Position numbers and translations under genes: made by a program
The notes under the pieces: generated by a model
What the model saw: only the letters and a program-made list of their open reading frames with translations
Database searches by the model: none
Told to the model about the DNA's origin: nothing
In this document: positions 38,818-40,453 of the stretch, piece by piece
Layout: the number at the start of each line of letters is the position of its first letter
How positions within the stretch are numbered: the first letter of the stretch is position 1
Virus record (IMG/VR): IMGVR_UViG_3300044612_000539
Span: 1 to 40,453 of that record
DNA: 40,453 nucleotides
Strand: one strand, 5' to 3'
DNA from: a virus

Positions 38818-39719
38818 TGTCAATTACTTTTGGTCAACTCGTAGATAAGGTTGCATTCAATATCCAAAGTGGTGCAGCTCAACAAGAGACTGCTACTTGG
38901 ATCAATCAATCAGGTGGTATTGATTCATCTGCCACTACATTTGTGGTAAACGAAACCAACCAAATGGGTCGTGGTCTTATTGAGATTGGTGATGAACTCA
39001 TCTATGTAGATAAGGTCGACAACCTAACTAAGACTGTCACCGTTGCACCTTGGGGTCGAGGATTCCGTGGTACCACAGCAGCATCTGCTGCTAATAGTGC
39101 CAAGGTTCTTATTGCTCCTGTCTATCCTCGCAAACTTATCAAGGATGCAATCAACGATACTATTCAGGCTTCCTACCCAGAACTCTTTGCAGTAGGAACC
39201 CACACCTTCTCCTTCAACTCAGCAGTAACTACTTACTCGCTTCCAGCGACTACAGAATATGTTCTTGATGTTAAGTGGCAGACCATTGGATCAACCAAAG
39301 AATGGCTTAATGTTCGGCGTTACAATACCGATAAGGTAGCCAACACAACAGAGTTTGCCAATGGCAAGACAATCAATATCTTTGACTCTATCGATCCGGG
39401 TCGTACAGTTCAGGTTGTTTATGCTAAGTCTCCATCAGTACTGACTTCTGATAGTGATGTGTATGAAACCGTTACAGGTTTCCCATCAAGTTCAGTTGAC
39501 TGTATTACATACGGTGCCATGGCTCGTCTGCTTATGAATATCGATGCAGCTCGAGTACCTGCACAATCTGTCGAGTCAGATATGCTCGATCAAACCAAGC
39601 CTATTGGGGCAGGATCCTCAACGGCTCGGTTCTACCTTGGTCTTTACACTCAGCGACTTCAGCAAGAAGCTGCTGGACTACGAGATCTTTATCCTCCCCG
39701 ACTCCACTATAAGAGGTAA
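38817..39719 (+). CDS. Putative head-tail adaptor/tail tubular-like protein, 300 aa
   Basis: The N-terminal half contains a beta-rich region (ATTFVVNETNQMGRGLIEIGDELIYVDKVD, FRGTTAASA) and the C-terminal half a helical segment (ALLMNIDAARVPAQSVESDML; LGLYTQRLQQEAAGLRDLYPP) resembling adaptor proteins of podoviruses in length and style. It precedes the tail fibre gene by three bases. Assignment by context, not by a firm family match. Confidence 0.6.
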   Translation: MSITFGQLVDKVAFNIQSGAAQQETATWINQSGGIDSSATTFVVNETNQMGRGLIEIGDELIYVDKVDNLTKTVTVAPWGRGFRGTTAASAANSAKVLIAPVYPRKLIKDAINDTIQASYPELFAVGTHTFSFNSAVTTYSLPATTEYVLDVKWQTIGSTKEWLNVRRYNTDKVANTTEFANGKTINIFDSIDPGRTVQVVYAKSPSVLTSDSDVYETVTGFPSSSVDCITYGAMARLLMNIDAARVPAQSVESDMLDQTKPIGAGSSTARFYLGLYTQRLQQEAAGLRDLYPPRLHYKR

Positions 39720-39722
39720 CGA

Positions 39723-40453
39723 ATGGCACAAACTAGATACTATGCCTCAACGGCAAAGCAAGCCTCGCTATCATCCTCAATCGATGGTGTTGTTACCTCG
39801 ATTACTCTGGATCTAACGACTGGCTTCCCAACCAACTATCCATATTCTCTGGTTATCGATCCAGATACCAACAAAGAAGAGATCATTACGGTCACTTCTT
39901 CTGGTGGTGGAACGACACTCAATGTCACTCGTGGAGAAGACGGTACCTCAAATGTTGCCCACTCTGCTGGTGCAACAGTTCGTCACATTATTTCGGGTCG
40001 TGACTTCAATGAATTTTCTGCTCACCTTGGATCGACAGCAAGCCCAACAACATCTGGAATCCATGGCATCACAGGCAATGTTGTGGGTACATCCGATACT
40101 CAAACACTTACTAACAAGACACTTACATCTCCAATCATTACAGGAGATGGTGTTGTTTTTGAGGGTACAACAGCCGATGCATTTGAAACAACTCTTAAAG
40201 CTGCTGATCCAACAGCAGATCGAGAGATTACTCTTCCTAATGCCACAGGTACAGTAACCCTTGATGGAGTTGCTTCTACCCTTTCAAGCAAGACACTTTC
40301 TAGTGCAACTTTAGGTACAGACCTTACTGCTGGTGGATACAAGGTAACCGGTCTTGGTACCCCATCTGCTAACACAGATGCTGCTACTAAGGCTTATGTG
40401 GATACACAAGTTTCAAATCTTGTTGATGCAGCACCGGGTGCTTTAGATACTCT
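39723..40453 (+). CDS. Tail fibre protein, 5' part (continues at position 1)
   Basis: Starts MAQTRYYASTAKQASLSSS with ATG at 39723. The N-terminal region (DGVVTSITLDLTTGFPTNYPYSLVIDPDTNKEEIITVTS) should anchor the fibre to the tail. HGITGNVVGTSDTQTLTNKTLTSPIITG then introduces tail-repeat units (LTNKTL, VTGLGTPSANTDAATKAYVD) typical of phage fibre shafts. The frame runs through the circular junction into 1-1424. A residue difference (Thr here at 40326, Ala at position 48) marks polymorphism between the two reads of the overlap. Confidence 0.85.
   Translation, partial: MAQTRYYASTAKQASLSSSIDGVVTSITLDLTTGFPTNYPYSLVIDPDTNKEEIITVTSSGGGTTLNVTRGEDGTSNVAHSAGATVRHIISGRDFNEFSAHLGSTASPTTSGIHGITGNVVGTSDTQTLTNKTLTSPIITGDGVVFEGTTADAFETTLKAADPTADREITLPNATGTVTLDGVASTLSSKTLSSATLGTDLTAGGYKVTGLGTPSANTDAATKAYVDTQVSNLVDAAPGALDT

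Noticed and set aside
1-40453. CRISPR array, transposase or integrase
   Set aside because: No regularly spaced direct repeats with spacers, insertion-sequence ends or recombinase motifs were found.

Overview
This window is an essentially complete genome of a tailed dsDNA bacteriophage. The first and last 175 bases are the same stretch (1-175 matches 40279-40453, one mismatch), so the molecule closes into a circle of about 40,278 bp and the break lies inside the tail-fibre gene. A head gene set with portal, scaffold, N4-gp56-type capsid protein and very large putative internal virion proteins, but no tape-measure or major tail-tube gene, suggests a short-tailed (podovirus-like) phage. A WhiB-type regulator, an Rpf-like transglycosylase and several small proteins resembling actinobacteriophage families point to an actinobacterial host. 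The moderate GC of most of the genome would fit a low-GC (for example freshwater) actinobacterium; that part is inference.

Layout: (i) 1-7803, plus strand: tail fibre, small tail/adhesin proteins, two tandem glycine-rich proteins, a 669-aa tail-tip-like protein, then a small membrane protein, a methyltransferase, an M15-type endolysin and a holin-like protein, closed by a strong terminator. (ii) 8050-15215, plus strand, tightly overlapping: glycosyltransferase, Cas4-like nuclease, zinc-finger protein, WhiB-like factor, DnaB/RecA-like helicase, resolvase-like nuclease, a CHC2-TOPRIM primase split by a frame change, a DUF1599-like protein, a sigma-like factor, a second PD-(D/E)XK-like protein and an FmdB-like zinc ribbon. 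No DNA polymerase, RNA polymerase or integrase is visible. (iii) 15305-19970, minus strand: 14 small genes in four transcription/translation blocks, ending in a two-TM protein and an Rpf-like lytic enzyme. Most of this region has a very different base composition (GATC, TCGA and CCGG rich; GT and AC poor), and four block-starting genes carry a shared start-associated motif. (iv) 19971-20755, about 785 bp without a gene: minus-strand promoter, CAGCTC repeats, five consecutive perfect inverted repeats and two DnaA-box-like sites, a good candidate for a replication origin and/or packaging region. (v) 20756-40453, plus strand: terminase, portal, putative ejection proteins (1961, 276, 548 and 538 aa), a structured leader with a tRNA T-arm-like element, scaffold, major capsid, a proteasome/HslV-like Ntn hydrolase, small basic virion proteins, an adaptor-like protein and the tail fibre that wraps to position 1.

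The most notable observations are the HslV-like peptidase inside the morphogenesis operon, the compositionally foreign minus-strand island with its repeated start motifs, the hairpin-array/DnaA-box intergenic region, the frame-split primase, and the tRNA-half-like leader upstream of the scaffold gene. All assignments come from reading the sequence; no database search was run.
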